A DNA stretch of 64,000 bases, taken from assembly GCF_046614695.1 (NCBI RefSeq), contig NZ_JBKKHQ010000001.1, forward strand, positions 416,917-480,916, read 5' to 3'. The translations under genes and the position numbers were made by a program. Shown piece after piece: positions 25,038-33,471 of the stretch (the first letter of the stretch is position 1; every line of letters begins with the position of its first letter). Source of the DNA: Pokkaliibacter sp046614695 (GTDB lineage: Bacteria; Pseudomonadota; Gammaproteobacteria; Pseudomonadales; Balneatricaceae). The notes under the pieces were generated by a model. The model made no database searches and was not told the origin of the DNA. It saw only the letters and a list, made by a program, of their open reading frames with translations.

Positions 25038-25967
25038 ATGAACAACGCTTCTACTCCCAACGCCTACTTGCCCATTCGTGAGGTCGCCAAACGCACTGGT
25101 GTCAATCCTGTGACGTTACGTGCCTGGGAGAGGCGCTATGGTTTGATCATTCCTCATCGAACGCCCAAAGGCCACCGCCTTTACTCCGATGAACAGGTCA
25201 ACCAAATCAAGCGTGTATTGTTTTGGCTAGACCGAGGTGTATCCATCAGCCATGTCAAACCTTTGATAGAGCAAGCTGATATGCCAATGGAAAACCCAGA
25301 GGAAAATAATCAGGACTGGACGCTTCTGTGCAGCCAGATGCATACAGCTATTAAAACCCTCAATGAAAACCGTTTTGTTCAGGCCTGGAACAAAGCCATG
25401 TCGCTTTACCCGGTTGATACCGTGAACGCGCGGCTAATCTACCCTTTGTGGCAGCAATTACGCCAAGAGTGGCAAGGCTCTGGTGTTAATTCCAGTGTTG
25501 AAGCACGCTTTTTCAACCATTGCCTTAAGGGTTATCTGTACTCCCGCCTGCATCATAATGGCCGGGATCAGAACTTTGAAACCGTGGTTCTGGCCAGTCT
25601 GAGTGATGAGCCAGAAGATGAGATTTCATTGCTGCTTGAAGGCGCGGTTGCCAGCAGTCTTGAGTACCGGGTGATGCTACTCTACCCCACCTTAAACGTC
25701 ACTGAGCTACCGCTGATCCTCGACCGTATTCCTGCTGGAGCCTTACTGCTTCACAGTCATCGCCGACTCGCGTCTAAAACCATCGAACAGGAGTTGCCTC
25801 GACTTCGTGCGCTTTATCCTGATCTGCCGATTGGTTTCTCTGGCGATGCGGTACTGATTCACCAGAATGCGCTGGATGCCGTTGGCATTCACACCCAGCC
25901 AGAATCTCCGCAGCAGTTAATGCGTCAGCTCTTGGGTATTGGACAGCCTCTGACGGAGGCCAGCTGA
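25038..25967 (+). CDS. LitR-like MerR-family regulator without B12-binding residues
   Basis: A 309-residue protein. Residues 11-75 are a MerR winged helix: LPIREVAKRTGVNPVTLRAW, then PKGHRLYSDEQVNQI. The remainder keeps the outline of the CarH/LitR sensory region (a helical bundle from about residue 95, then a Rossmann-like domain), but the B12 ligands are missing. After the W-x9-E signature there is Ala instead of His, and the ExHxxG lower-ligand motif reads EPEDEIS. It resembles the non-photosensing LitR homologues (PplR type) of Pseudomonas that rely on a partner photoreceptor. Its stop codon overlaps the phr start (TGATG), so the two are coupled. Confidence 0.88.
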   Translation: MNNASTPNAYLPIREVAKRTGVNPVTLRAWERRYGLIIPHRTPKGHRLYSDEQVNQIKRVLFWLDRGVSISHVKPLIEQADMPMENPEENNQDWTLLCSQMHTAIKTLNENRFVQAWNKAMSLYPVDTVNARLIYPLWQQLRQEWQGSGVNSSVEARFFNHCLKGYLYSRLHHNGRDQNFETVVLASLSDEPEDEISLLLEGAVASSLEYRVMLLYPTLNVTELPLILDRIPAGALLLHSHRRLASKTIEQELPRLRALYPDLPIGFSGDAVLIHQNALDAVGIHTQPESPQQLMRQLLGIGQPLTEAS

Positions 25968-27367
25968 TGCATTTAGTGTGGTTTCGGCAGGATCTTCGCA
26001 TCCATGACCATAGTGCCCTTTGGCATGCCTGCCGTGAAGCCCGCAAGAATGATCAGCCTGTCGTTGCCGTCGTTGCCATCACCCCCAAACAGTGGGCTCA
26101 GCACGATGACGCACCGGTAAAACAGTCGCTCTATTATAGATCCCTTGAATGCCTGAGTTCAGCGCTGAACTCATTGAATATTCCTCTGAAGATCATTAAC
26201 TCAGACTTTTACACCGGGCTCCCTGACCAGTTCAAATCCCTCTGTGAAGATCTCAAAGTTAGCGACTTTCACTTCCACTACAGCTATGAAATCAATGAAA
26301 GACAGTGTGAAAAGGCCATTGTCTCTGCACTGGACGAGCTGGAAGTACGAAGCAAGGGCTACACAGACCAGATCTATTATGAACCTGGCAGCATTCTGAC
26401 GGGTCAGGGTGATTACTACACCGTATTTACGCCATTCAAGAAAAACCTTTGGCCAAGATTGATGGATGACACCCCTGTGGTGCACCACGCGCCTTCAGCG
26501 CAGGCAAAAACACACATCAACAGTGACCCGCTACATTTTTGGCTGGATGAGCATATTCGCGAAGACCTGTGGCCTGCAGGCGAAGATGAAGCCAGCCAGC
26601 GATTGCATCGTTTTACCGAGCAAAAGCTGGGGTACTACGAAGATAAACGCGATTTCCCGGCTATCGCAGGCACAAGTACACTCTCACCTTACCTTGCTTT
26701 AGGCATGATCAGCCCAAGACAATGCCTGCGCTCTGCCATGTCACTTCTGGGAGAAGCCCGTTCAGCCAAAGGTGCAGAGACCTGGATATCCGAGCTGATC
26801 TGGCGAGAATTTTATAAACACATTCTGGTGGGCTTCCCTAGGGTTAGCCGACACAAACCCTTTAAGGAAGATACGGATAATCTCCACTGGAGAACCAGTG
26901 AGAAAGAGCTTAAGCGATGGCAGCAGGGTGAAACTGGCTACCCCTTGGTTGATGCCGCGATGAAACAGTTGCTGCAAACCGGATGGATGCATAATCGTTT
27001 ACGCATGGTATCGGCCATGTTCCTCACCAAGCATCTGCTGATTGACTGGCGGCTTGGAGAACAATGGTTTATGCAGCACCTGGTCGATGGTGATCTCTCA
27101 GCCAATAATGGTGGCTGGCAGTGGAGTGCATCAACAGGAACGGATGCCGCCCCCTACTTCCGTATTTTTAATCCTGTGACGCAGTCTGAACGCTTTGATA
27201 AGGATGGCCAGTTCATCAAGCGCTTCCTGCCTGCACTCAAACCTCTGAGCGGCAAAGAGCTACACGCCCCTTGGAAAAGCAAAACACCGCCCAATGAGTA
27301 TCCTGCGCCTATCGTTGAACATGGTTTTGCCCGGCAGCGGGCTCTCGATGCGTTCAAGAATCTTTAA
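25967..27367 (+). CDS. phrB: Deoxyribodipyrimidine (CPD) photolyase
   Basis: A 466-residue cryptochrome/photolyase protein. The N-terminal antenna domain starts MHLVWFRQDLRIHDHSALW. The FAD domain has WISELIWREFYKHIL, TGYPLVDAAMKQLLQTGWMH and NRLRMVSAMFLTKHLL, then the diagnostic NGGWQWSASTGTDAAPYFR and FNPVTQSERFDKDG. It repairs cyclobutane pyrimidine dimers in DNA using blue light. Translation is coupled to the LitR-like regulator by a one-base overlap, which ties repair capacity to the regulator level. No terminator is apparent after the gene. Confidence 0.96.
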   Translation: MHLVWFRQDLRIHDHSALWHACREARKNDQPVVAVVAITPKQWAQHDDAPVKQSLYYRSLECLSSALNSLNIPLKIINSDFYTGLPDQFKSLCEDLKVSDFHFHYSYEINERQCEKAIVSALDELEVRSKGYTDQIYYEPGSILTGQGDYYTVFTPFKKNLWPRLMDDTPVVHHAPSAQAKTHINSDPLHFWLDEHIREDLWPAGEDEASQRLHRFTEQKLGYYEDKRDFPAIAGTSTLSPYLALGMISPRQCLRSAMSLLGEARSAKGAETWISELIWREFYKHILVGFPRVSRHKPFKEDTDNLHWRTSEKELKRWQQGETGYPLVDAAMKQLLQTGWMHNRLRMVSAMFLTKHLLIDWRLGEQWFMQHLVDGDLSANNGGWQWSASTGTDAAPYFRIFNPVTQSERFDKDGQFIKRFLPALKPLSGKELHAPWKSKTPPNEYPAPIVEHGFARQRALDAFKNL

Positions 27368-27409
27368 ATCACCTCCATCAGCATGAAGATGCCTTTCTTT
27401 CAGGCGCTG

Positions 27410-28030
27410 TCATACAAACAGCTCTGACAAACAGGTACAGTGAAAATCCCAGGCATCAGGCCACTCGGGCTCATCGCGAACCAGAATGGTCTTAACCCCA
27501 GCGTTGCGCCCGGCATACAGATCATGGTGAAAATCCCCTACCATCACGGCTTCCTCAGGTTTGATATTCCAGGCAGTAAGCAACTGGTTAATACCCGCAG
27601 GGTCAGGCTTTGGCGGGCAATGCTCACGAGACAGGATATACTCCCGATTAAACACCCCTGCCATTCCCGCAGCATTCAGGCCAATCTCCATCGCCTTCTG
27701 ATGATTACGGCTTAACACCCCAAGCCTCACATCAGCCTGGCTCGCCAGATACCTCAGTAGCTTTACCGCACCGGGCAGCGCTTCAGAGCGTGCAGAAGCG
27801 GCGGCCTCAATGTCCTCCAGCACCTGGTTTGCCTCCAACTGAGCCGTGGGTGTCATAGCGCGGATAAATCCAAGGATATCGCCACCCTCGGACGGCATCC
27901 TTAAGGCACGACGGATTTCATCGAAATCCAGCGGGTTACTGATCAGGGTGTTATCCAGATCAAAGATCCAGGCTTTAATAGGGCGCCATTCAGGACGCAG
28001 CTCAGACAAGGGCATCAGAAGCGCTACCAT
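27410..28030 (-). CDS. HAD-superfamily hydrolase, phosphoglycolate phosphatase-like
   Basis: A 206-residue HAD protein with all four motifs: AWIFDLDNTLI (motif I, nucleophile Asp), GVLSRNH (motif II Ser), the Lys in CPPKPDPAGI (motif III), and VMVGDFHHDLYAGRNAG (motif IV). The cap is a short helical insert after motif I. The substrate is not identifiable. Two in-frame ATGs are possible (28030 and 28015), neither with a clear ribosome binding site. It converges with phrB. Confidence 0.82.
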   Translation of the reverse strand: MVALLMPLSELRPEWRPIKAWIFDLDNTLISNPLDFDEIRRALRMPSEGGDILGFIRAMTPTAQLEANQVLEDIEAAASARSEALPGAVKLLRYLASQADVRLGVLSRNHQKAMEIGLNAAGMAGVFNREYILSREHCPPKPDPAGINQLLTAWNIKPEEAVMVGDFHHDLYAGRNAGVKTILVRDEPEWPDAWDFHCTCLSELFV

Positions 28031-28184
28031 TTCAGTATGAGGGCCACAATCTTAACTGAGAGCGACCCGGACTGGACACTCCTGAGCCACTGCCGTAGCC
28101 TGCCTTTTTAACTCCCAGCTGTTCTGGAAGCCGAGTGTTATCTTTTTATGGCTCGCCAGACTCCAGCAGAACATGGAAGCCCCT

Positions 28185-29231
28185 ATGCTGGTCATTCGCC
28201 CTATTCGTTCAGAAGACTTTCCGGCTCTTTACGACATTGCTGAAGAGTCTGGTGCCGGTTTTACATCCCTGCCGCTCAATGAGGACATCCTCAAAGCAAA
28301 GATCAAAAAATCTCAGGACTCCTTTGCCAAATCCCTGAAAGAACCCGGCGAAGAAAACTACCTATTTGTTCTGGAAGATCTCACCACTGGCGAAATCGTT
28401 GGCACAACCGCCATTGTCTCTTCTGTTGGCTTGTCAGCGCCGTTTTATCATTACCACCGCAGCACGGTGGTTCACGCTTCCCAGGAGCTGGGCGTCCACA
28501 ACAAGATGGAAGTGCTTATTCTTTGCAACCATTACACTGGCTGTACCGAAGTATGCACCCTGTTTCTTCGCGAGCCTTATCGCAAAGGGATGAATGGACG
28601 CCTGCTGTCAAAGTCGCGCTTTCTCTTCCTAGCAGATTATCCCGAGCGCTTTAGCAATAAAGTCATCGCCGAAATGCGTGGTTTTACAGATGACTCCGGT
28701 CAGTCACCCTTCTGGGGCTGGCTCGGTGAGAACTTCTTCAAAATCGACTTTGCACGCGCGGACTATTTGGTCGGCATGGGCAATAAGGTCTTTATCGCTG
28801 AGCTGATGCCGAAATATCCGCTGTATGTGAACCTGCTTTCACCTGAAGCACGCAACGCCATTAGCCAGGTACATACCAAGACTCGCCCTGCCCTGCGTCT
28901 GCTGGAAAAAGAAGGCTTCAAGCACTTGGGCTACATTGATATTTTTGATGGTGGCCCGACAGTTGAGGCCGAGCTGGGGCAGCTTAACTCCATTCGCAAT
29001 AGCCGGCTCTGCGCCGTACGTATCGGTGAGCTGGATGATGAGGATGAGTCTTATCTGATGAGTAATCGTCAGCTTGAGAACTATCGCTGTGTGATCGCCA
29101 GCATGCGCCTGCTCGAACATGACCGAGTACTGATCGACCAACAGACAGCGGATGCGCTGAATGTGAAAGAGGGCGACAGCGTGCGCGTTGTTGCAGTCGA
29201 TGGCTATTACAAAGAGCGCTATCGCCTCTGA
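28185..29231 (+). CDS. astA: Arginine N-succinyltransferase
   Basis: A 348-residue protein colinear with E. coli AstA (344). LVIRPIRSEDFPALYDIAEE and GFTSLPLNEDILKAKI open it; YLFVLEDLTTGEIVGT, VHASQELGVHNKMEVL, RKGMNGRLLSKSRFLFLA and FNFDGGPTV-like YIDIFDGGPTVEAE are family blocks. It succinylates arginine in the first step of the AST pathway. Start ATG at 28185 has GGAAG five bases upstream; an in-frame ATG at 28173 is weaker. astB, astC, astD and astE are absent from the window, so it is either an orphan or split from the rest. Confidence 0.93.
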   Translation: MLVIRPIRSEDFPALYDIAEESGAGFTSLPLNEDILKAKIKKSQDSFAKSLKEPGEENYLFVLEDLTTGEIVGTTAIVSSVGLSAPFYHYHRSTVVHASQELGVHNKMEVLILCNHYTGCTEVCTLFLREPYRKGMNGRLLSKSRFLFLADYPERFSNKVIAEMRGFTDDSGQSPFWGWLGENFFKIDFARADYLVGMGNKVFIAELMPKYPLYVNLLSPEARNAISQVHTKTRPALRLLEKEGFKHLGYIDIFDGGPTVEAELGQLNSIRNSRLCAVRIGELDDEDESYLMSNRQLENYRCVIASMRLLEHDRVLIDQQTADALNVKEGDSVRVVAVDGYYKERYRL

Positions 29232-29245
29232 CTTGGGCAATCAAT

Positions 29246-29273
29246 AAAAAAGCGGACACTAGTCCGCTTTTTT
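29246..29273. terminator. Terminator between astA and DUF1904 gene
   Basis: AAAAAAGCGGAC pairs with GTCCGCTTTTTT around a short ACTA loop. It is usable in both directions by the convergent genes. Confidence 0.93.
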
Positions 29274-29294
29274 ATTCAGCAAGCCACAGAAAGA

Positions 29295-29624
29295 TCAGCC
29301 GAAGTGATCACCATTTTCATAGTAGGCGCGCTTGGAAAGCTCCACATAGAAGACATCCACATCAGGATAACCCATACCCTGCACCCACTCTGTCAGCAAC
29401 TTCGCCATATGATCCTGCATGCTTTCGCTGCGCGGAAACCAGAGCACTTCAACAAAAGGATAACCGGCACTGACCTCGCCATCCTTGATAAAAACGCCAT
29501 TACTCACCTCAATAGTGAAGTAGTCACGAGGCGTTTCCAATGACTCGGTCAGGGTATCGACCAACTGACCACTACCCGCCAGCGCCTTGTCCGACTCGAT
29601 ACCATGCAGCCTGATTTGAGGCAT
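29295..29624 (-). CDS. DUF1904 family protein
   Basis: A 109-residue protein. MPQIRLHGIE, LVDTLTESLETPRDYFTIEV, GYPFVEVLWFPRS and the C-terminal YPDVDVFYVELSKRAYYENG match the DUF1904 family, a small tautomerase-like fold. An N-terminal Pro directly after Met is consistent with a tautomerase-type catalytic Pro, but activity is not established. It lies 21 bases downstream of rraA on the same strand and is probably cotranscribed. Confidence 0.75.
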   Translation of the reverse strand: MPQIRLHGIESDKALAGSGQLVDTLTESLETPRDYFTIEVSNGVFIKDGEVSAGYPFVEVLWFPRSESMQDHMAKLLTEWVQGMGYPDVDVFYVELSKRAYYENGDHFG

Positions 29625-29645
29625 TAACTTCTCTCCGTACAGCGT

Positions 29646-30137
29646 TTAATCGTTTAGCGACAAAGGGGTTTCAGAGGCAAGAACGCCATTAAGATCGGCG
29701 TAAACATATTGCCCAGGCACAAAAGTCACCCCGGCAAAGCGAACAGGAATATTAAGCTCTCCCTTGCCTTCATTGGCACTCCGAAGGGGTATGGTTGCCA
29801 GCGCATGAACACCGATCGTCATCTCCCCGATAAGACCAGCATCACGAATACAACCATTCACAATGACACCTTCCCAGCCATTGGCCATCGCCTGACCTGC
29901 CAACAGATCGCCACAGAGTGCATGTCGAAGTGAGCCACCACCATCGACAACAAGCACCTTGCCATCACCGCGCTTTTTCACCATGTCCTTGACGAGAGAG
30001 TTATCCTCGAAGCATTTGATGGTGACGATTTTTCCACCATAGCAAATGCTGCCACCGTAGCTTTTGAAGACCGGCTCACACACCTGAACTTTGTCAGGAA
30101 AGGCATCGCACAGATCTGGTAGTAAATCCAACCGCAT
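29646..30137 (-). CDS. rraA: Regulator of RNase E activity A
   Basis: A 163-residue RraA-fold protein: LLPDLCDAFPDKVQVCEPVF, the SYGG-containing ligand loop, VLVVDGGGSLRHALCGDLLAG and VNGCIRDAGLIGEM. RraA trimers bind and inhibit RNase E. The family also contains HMG/CHA aldolases, but its length, the Cys-rich N-terminus and the gammaproteobacterial setting favour RraA. Start ATG at 30137 has AAGGAG six bases upstream; starting earlier would add 28 unrelated residues. Confidence 0.9.
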   Translation of the reverse strand: MRLDLLPDLCDAFPDKVQVCEPVFKSYGGSICYGGKIVTIKCFEDNSLVKDMVKKRGDGKVLVVDGGGSLRHALCGDLLAGQAMANGWEGVIVNGCIRDAGLIGEMTIGVHALATIPLRSANEGKGELNIPVRFAGVTFVPGQYVYADLNGVLASETPLSLND

Positions 30138-30314
30138 TACAGACTCCTTAACCACAACCACGGCTATCACTTTCTCAAAGCACAAGGATGCAAAATGCAG
30201 TCCTCCTGGCGCTTCCCCCAAACAGCATCTATCAAGCTACCCCAAAGCCTATAGCGATGATAGTCTTTCTTCAGTCATATTCAGGGGGAAGACCACCCCA
30301 GAGGACGCATAAAT

Positions 30315-30740
30315 ATGGAACTGGAAGTCTCATCTGACCCCACCCTCCTCGATCGGCAGATGATCGGTGAATTCCTGAGACAAAGCCCATGGGCAAAGGG
30401 AATTCCTCAATCCCGCGTCGATACCGCCATAAATAACTCATTGTGCTTTGGTGGTTATCTTGGCGCACAGCAAGTTGCATTCGCCCGTGTGATCAGTGAT
30501 TTTGCCACCTATGCCTATTTGGGGGATGTTTTCGTCGTCGAAGCACATCGCGGCAAGGGCTATAGCAAGCGACTCCTAGAGGCTATTCAGCACCACCCTG
30601 AGCTCTTGGGTCTGCGCCGCTTTAGCCTGCACTCAAGCAGTGCACGCGGACTCTATGCCAGCTTCGGTTTTCTCCCTTCCGAGAAACCAGAAACCTACAT
30701 GGAAATAATGAATCCGACGGTTTATCTCGATAGCGCCTGA
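30315..30740 (+). CDS. GNAT-family N-acetyltransferase
   Basis: A 141-residue single GNAT domain. The central beta strand AYLGDVFVVEAHRGKGYSKR gives the acetyl-CoA pyrophosphate loop (R-G-K-G-Y-S), followed by LLEAIQHH and a C-terminal ARGLYASFGFLP. The acceptor substrate is unknown. It precedes codA by 54 bases and may be cotranscribed with it. It diverges from rraA. Confidence 0.85.
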   Translation: MELEVSSDPTLLDRQMIGEFLRQSPWAKGIPQSRVDTAINNSLCFGGYLGAQQVAFARVISDFATYAYLGDVFVVEAHRGKGYSKRLLEAIQHHPELLGLRRFSLHSSSARGLYASFGFLPSEKPETYMEIMNPTVYLDSA

Positions 30741-30794
30741 TGCGCGAATCATGAAGCACAACTCCCTCGACTTTGCTTACCAAGAGAGATCCTG

Positions 30795-32057
30795 ATGCTG
30801 ATAATCAATGCCCGTTTACGCAACGAATCAAGCCTCTATCAAATTGAGATCACGAATCAGAAATTCGGGACTATTACCGAGCAAGCCAGCCTTCAGCCTC
30901 TCCCGGAACATGCTGCAGATGTTATTGATGCCAGAGGCAATCTGCTATGCGCCCCGTTCATTGAGCCTCACATCCATCTGGATGCCGCTCTTACCGCTGG
31001 GGAGCCTGCCTGGAATCAGAGCGGGACACTCTTTGAAGGCATCGAGCGCTGGGCTGAACGAAAACCCATGCTGACAGAAGCCGATATTCGAAGCCGTGCG
31101 CTTCGGACAATTCAGCTGCTGATGGAAAATGGTGTTCAGGCGATTCGCACTCATGTCGACACCACCGATCCCACTCTGACTGCACTAAAAACCTTTTGCG
31201 CCCTCCGCGAAGAGCTAAAAGACAAAATTGAGCTGCAGATTGTCGCCTTTCCACAGGAAGGGATTCTGTCCTACCCCAACGGCTCCCGATTGATTGAGGA
31301 AGCATTGGAAATTGGCGCAGACGTCGTGGGCGGGATACCGCATTTCGAGTACACCCGAGCGCTGGGCGAGCAGTCGATGAAAGATGTGATTGCGCTGGCT
31401 CGCAAATATGACCGCTTGGTCGATGTTCATTGTGATGAAATTGATGATCCGAACTCACGCTTTCTGGAGGTTCTGGCGTCAGAAGCCTTGTTCGCCGACA
31501 TGGGTCACAGAGTCACGGCCAGCCATACAACCGCCATGCACTCTTACGACAACGCTTACTGCTCCAAGCTGTTTCGGCTCCTGAAGAAATCAGGCATCAG
31601 CTTTGTTTCCTGCCCAACAGAAAGCATTCATCTACAAGGGCGCTTTGATACCTTCCCTAAACGCCGCGGCGTGACGCGGGTTAAAGAACTGAACAACGCG
31701 GGGATTAACGTCTGCCTGGCGCAGGATTCCATTTTCGACCCCTGGTACTCTCTTGGTAACGGCAAGTTGTTGCGCGTGCTGGATGCCGGATTACATATTT
31801 GTCAGATGATGGGATATCAGGACATTTCCAAAGCCCTGAGCCTGATCACCGATAATAGCGCCATCACTTTGGGTATTCAGGAGCGCTATGGCATTGCCAC
31901 CGGCAAACCGGCTAATTGCATTCTGCTATCGGGAGCTGATGACTATGAAGTCATTCGCCGGCAGGAGGATGTTTTACTCTCCATTCGCGCTGGCAAGGTC
32001 ATCATGGAGCGCAAGCCCACTGAACTCTTAACCCGCCCAGCGATTTTTCCTGCTTAA
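30795..32057 (+). CDS. codA: Cytosine deaminase family enzyme, predicted 5-methylcytosine deaminase variant
   Basis: A 420-residue amidohydrolase colinear with E. coli CodA. It has the metal site HxH in EPHIHLDAALTAG, NQSGTLFEGIERWAERK, the substrate Gln in VAFPQEGILSYPNG, HCDEIDD, ASHTTAMHSY and HLQGRFDTFPKRRG. The late catalytic loop reads AQDSIFDPWYSLG, where E. coli has GHDDVFDPWYPLG. The metal-associated Asp-313 is kept but Asp-314 is Ser. Replacement of that residue is the published discriminator of CodA homologues that accept 5-methylcytosine. No codB permease is adjacent. The CodA family call is firm; the substrate is inferred. Confidence 0.9.
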   Translation: MLIINARLRNESSLYQIEITNQKFGTITEQASLQPLPEHAADVIDARGNLLCAPFIEPHIHLDAALTAGEPAWNQSGTLFEGIERWAERKPMLTEADIRSRALRTIQLLMENGVQAIRTHVDTTDPTLTALKTFCALREELKDKIELQIVAFPQEGILSYPNGSRLIEEALEIGADVVGGIPHFEYTRALGEQSMKDVIALARKYDRLVDVHCDEIDDPNSRFLEVLASEALFADMGHRVTASHTTAMHSYDNAYCSKLFRLLKKSGISFVSCPTESIHLQGRFDTFPKRRGVTRVKELNNAGINVCLAQDSIFDPWYSLGNGKLLRVLDAGLHICQMMGYQDISKALSLITDNSAITLGIQERYGIATGKPANCILLSGADDYEVIRRQEDVLLSIRAGKVIMERKPTELLTRPAIFPA

Positions 32058-32074
32058 ACTCCTGATTATTGAAT

Positions 32075-32112
32075 TAAAAAAGCACGGCCCTTACGGATAC
32101 CGTGCTTTTTTT
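32075..32112. terminator. Bidirectional terminator after codA
   Basis: AAAAAAGCACGG pairs with CCGTGCTTTTTTTT around a 12-base loop between convergent genes. Confidence 0.92.
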
Positions 32113-32127
32113 TGCTCAAAGAATAAG

Positions 32128-33291
32128 TTAGCTCGAGGATGCCGCCTTGGATTCTGCCTGGACTGAACTCTGTGAAGCCTCACTGCCCTTTTGCCCTTCA
32201 GTGGATCTTCGGCGTGAGCCTCCCCGACGGCGACGTGACGACGGGCGACGACGTTTGGCATCACTGCCCTCACTCTTCTGCTCTTCACTCTGCGACGTAT
32301 CACTCTCCGCCGCCTGGGCAGAACTCTGTTCACTTTGAGGATTGGATTGGCTGTCACCCGTTTCCTGAGCAGCAGGACCAGCCTCACGCTTGTTGCGAGG
32401 TGATGAGCGACGTGATCGTCGCCCACGGCGATTACTACGATCACGTGAACGTGTTTCTTCTTTCTCAGAGGACGGATCGCTGCTGCCAATACTCTTATCA
32501 GCAGAGCCTTCAGCACTCTCAACATCCGCAAGGCTCTCCTGCGGAGTCGCTACTTCAGGCTCAGGCACAATCTCGGGCAATACCGTAGCAGGCCATGCCT
32601 GCAAATAGAGGCTTTCTGCACGGTAATACTCAAGAGTAATGCGCTCCATGCCCTCAAGCTTACGAAGCTGGTTCAGTTTTTTCTTAGCATCCTGACGTCC
32701 GCCCATCGGCGCTATCCAGAGCAAGGTTCCCCCTTGCTGCATCCAGACTGACCAAACATCATTAAGTTCGGGTTCATCATCACAAATCGTAGCGTCACGA
32801 GTCTGAAGCAGGGATTGTGAGCCTTCAGCTACGAGCAGGAAGTCTGCTTCAGCACGATGATATAGAAAGGTTGCAGGTAGCTGCATGGCATCCTGGCACT
32901 CAGCCGGGACATGCCAGATTAACAGCGTTGGGATCTTGCCGGCTTTCGCTTTGTCAGCCTGAGCAGCGTCAGGCTTAAGAGTTACCAGCGGCAGGTGGCA
33001 CTCTTCTGCCCACTGCGCTAACAGTGCATCCAGATCTTCAGACTCTGTGGCAATACCGACTAACTGCCAGTGCTGGCGAAGAATGCTCTCCAGTTTTCCC
33101 TGCTTGATCCAATGCAGATTTGGATGCTTGAGCAGCGCATCAAACATTCCGTCCAGTTCAGGGGCTCCAAGATAAACATGAGCACCTTCGGCCAATAGAG
33201 CCTGACAGAGCTGAGCAGCCTGTTCACCTCCTCCCATCACCAGAGAGCGGCACCCCTTCACTGCTATTTGCGCTGAGACACTGATATTCAT
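32128..33291 (-). CDS. Protein with siroheme-synthase-like Rossmann N-terminus and Arg/Ser-rich tail
   Basis: A 387-residue protein that I cannot name. Residues 1-60 (ISVSAQIAVKGCRSLVMGGG, then QAAQLCQALLAEGAHVYLGAP) resemble the precorrin-2 dehydrogenase Rossmann fold of CysG/Met8. A middle domain to about residue 245 has NDVWSVWMQQGGTLLWIAP. From about 255 the protein is low complexity: acidic Ser/Glu stretches alternate with basic blocks (RRGRRSRRSSPRNKR and RRRPSSRRRRGGSRRRS), as in RNase E-type RNA-binding tails. The start may be 33303, but 33291 (MNISVS) is preferred. It diverges from cobO, a corrinoid gene, which makes the tetrapyrrole-like fold suggestive. Confidence 0.6.
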   Translation of the reverse strand: MNISVSAQIAVKGCRSLVMGGGEQAAQLCQALLAEGAHVYLGAPELDGMFDALLKHPNLHWIKQGKLESILRQHWQLVGIATESEDLDALLAQWAEECHLPLVTLKPDAAQADKAKAGKIPTLLIWHVPAECQDAMQLPATFLYHRAEADFLLVAEGSQSLLQTRDATICDDEPELNDVWSVWMQQGGTLLWIAPMGGRQDAKKKLNQLRKLEGMERITLEYYRAESLYLQAWPATVLPEIVPEPEVATPQESLADVESAEGSADKSIGSSDPSSEKEETRSRDRSNRRGRRSRRSSPRNKREAGPAAQETGDSQSNPQSEQSSAQAAESDTSQSEEQKSEGSDAKRRRPSSRRRRGGSRRRSTEGQKGSEASQSSVQAESKAASSS

Positions 33292-33471
33292 GTAATGCTG
33301 CACTTATCCTCAGGATTTGTAGGCTCAGGGACTAACCGTACTGCCGTAAAGCCTGTTTCCGGTCAGTTTCCTGGCAGTCATCGCAACCCGGGCTGCGATC
33401 ACTCGGGTACTACGCTAACATGTTGGGCCAAAGAATCCCTACTTCCAAACCGACATTTACAGAGCACTGTT

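Noticed and set aside
33292..33471. Possible cobalamin riboswitch in front of cobO or the Rossmann/Arg-rich gene
   Set aside because: Short GC-rich inverted repeats (CGCAACCCGGGCTGCG) and a GCCAGGAAACTG stretch are present, but the conserved B12 box and core pairings are not, on either strand, and the region is too short.
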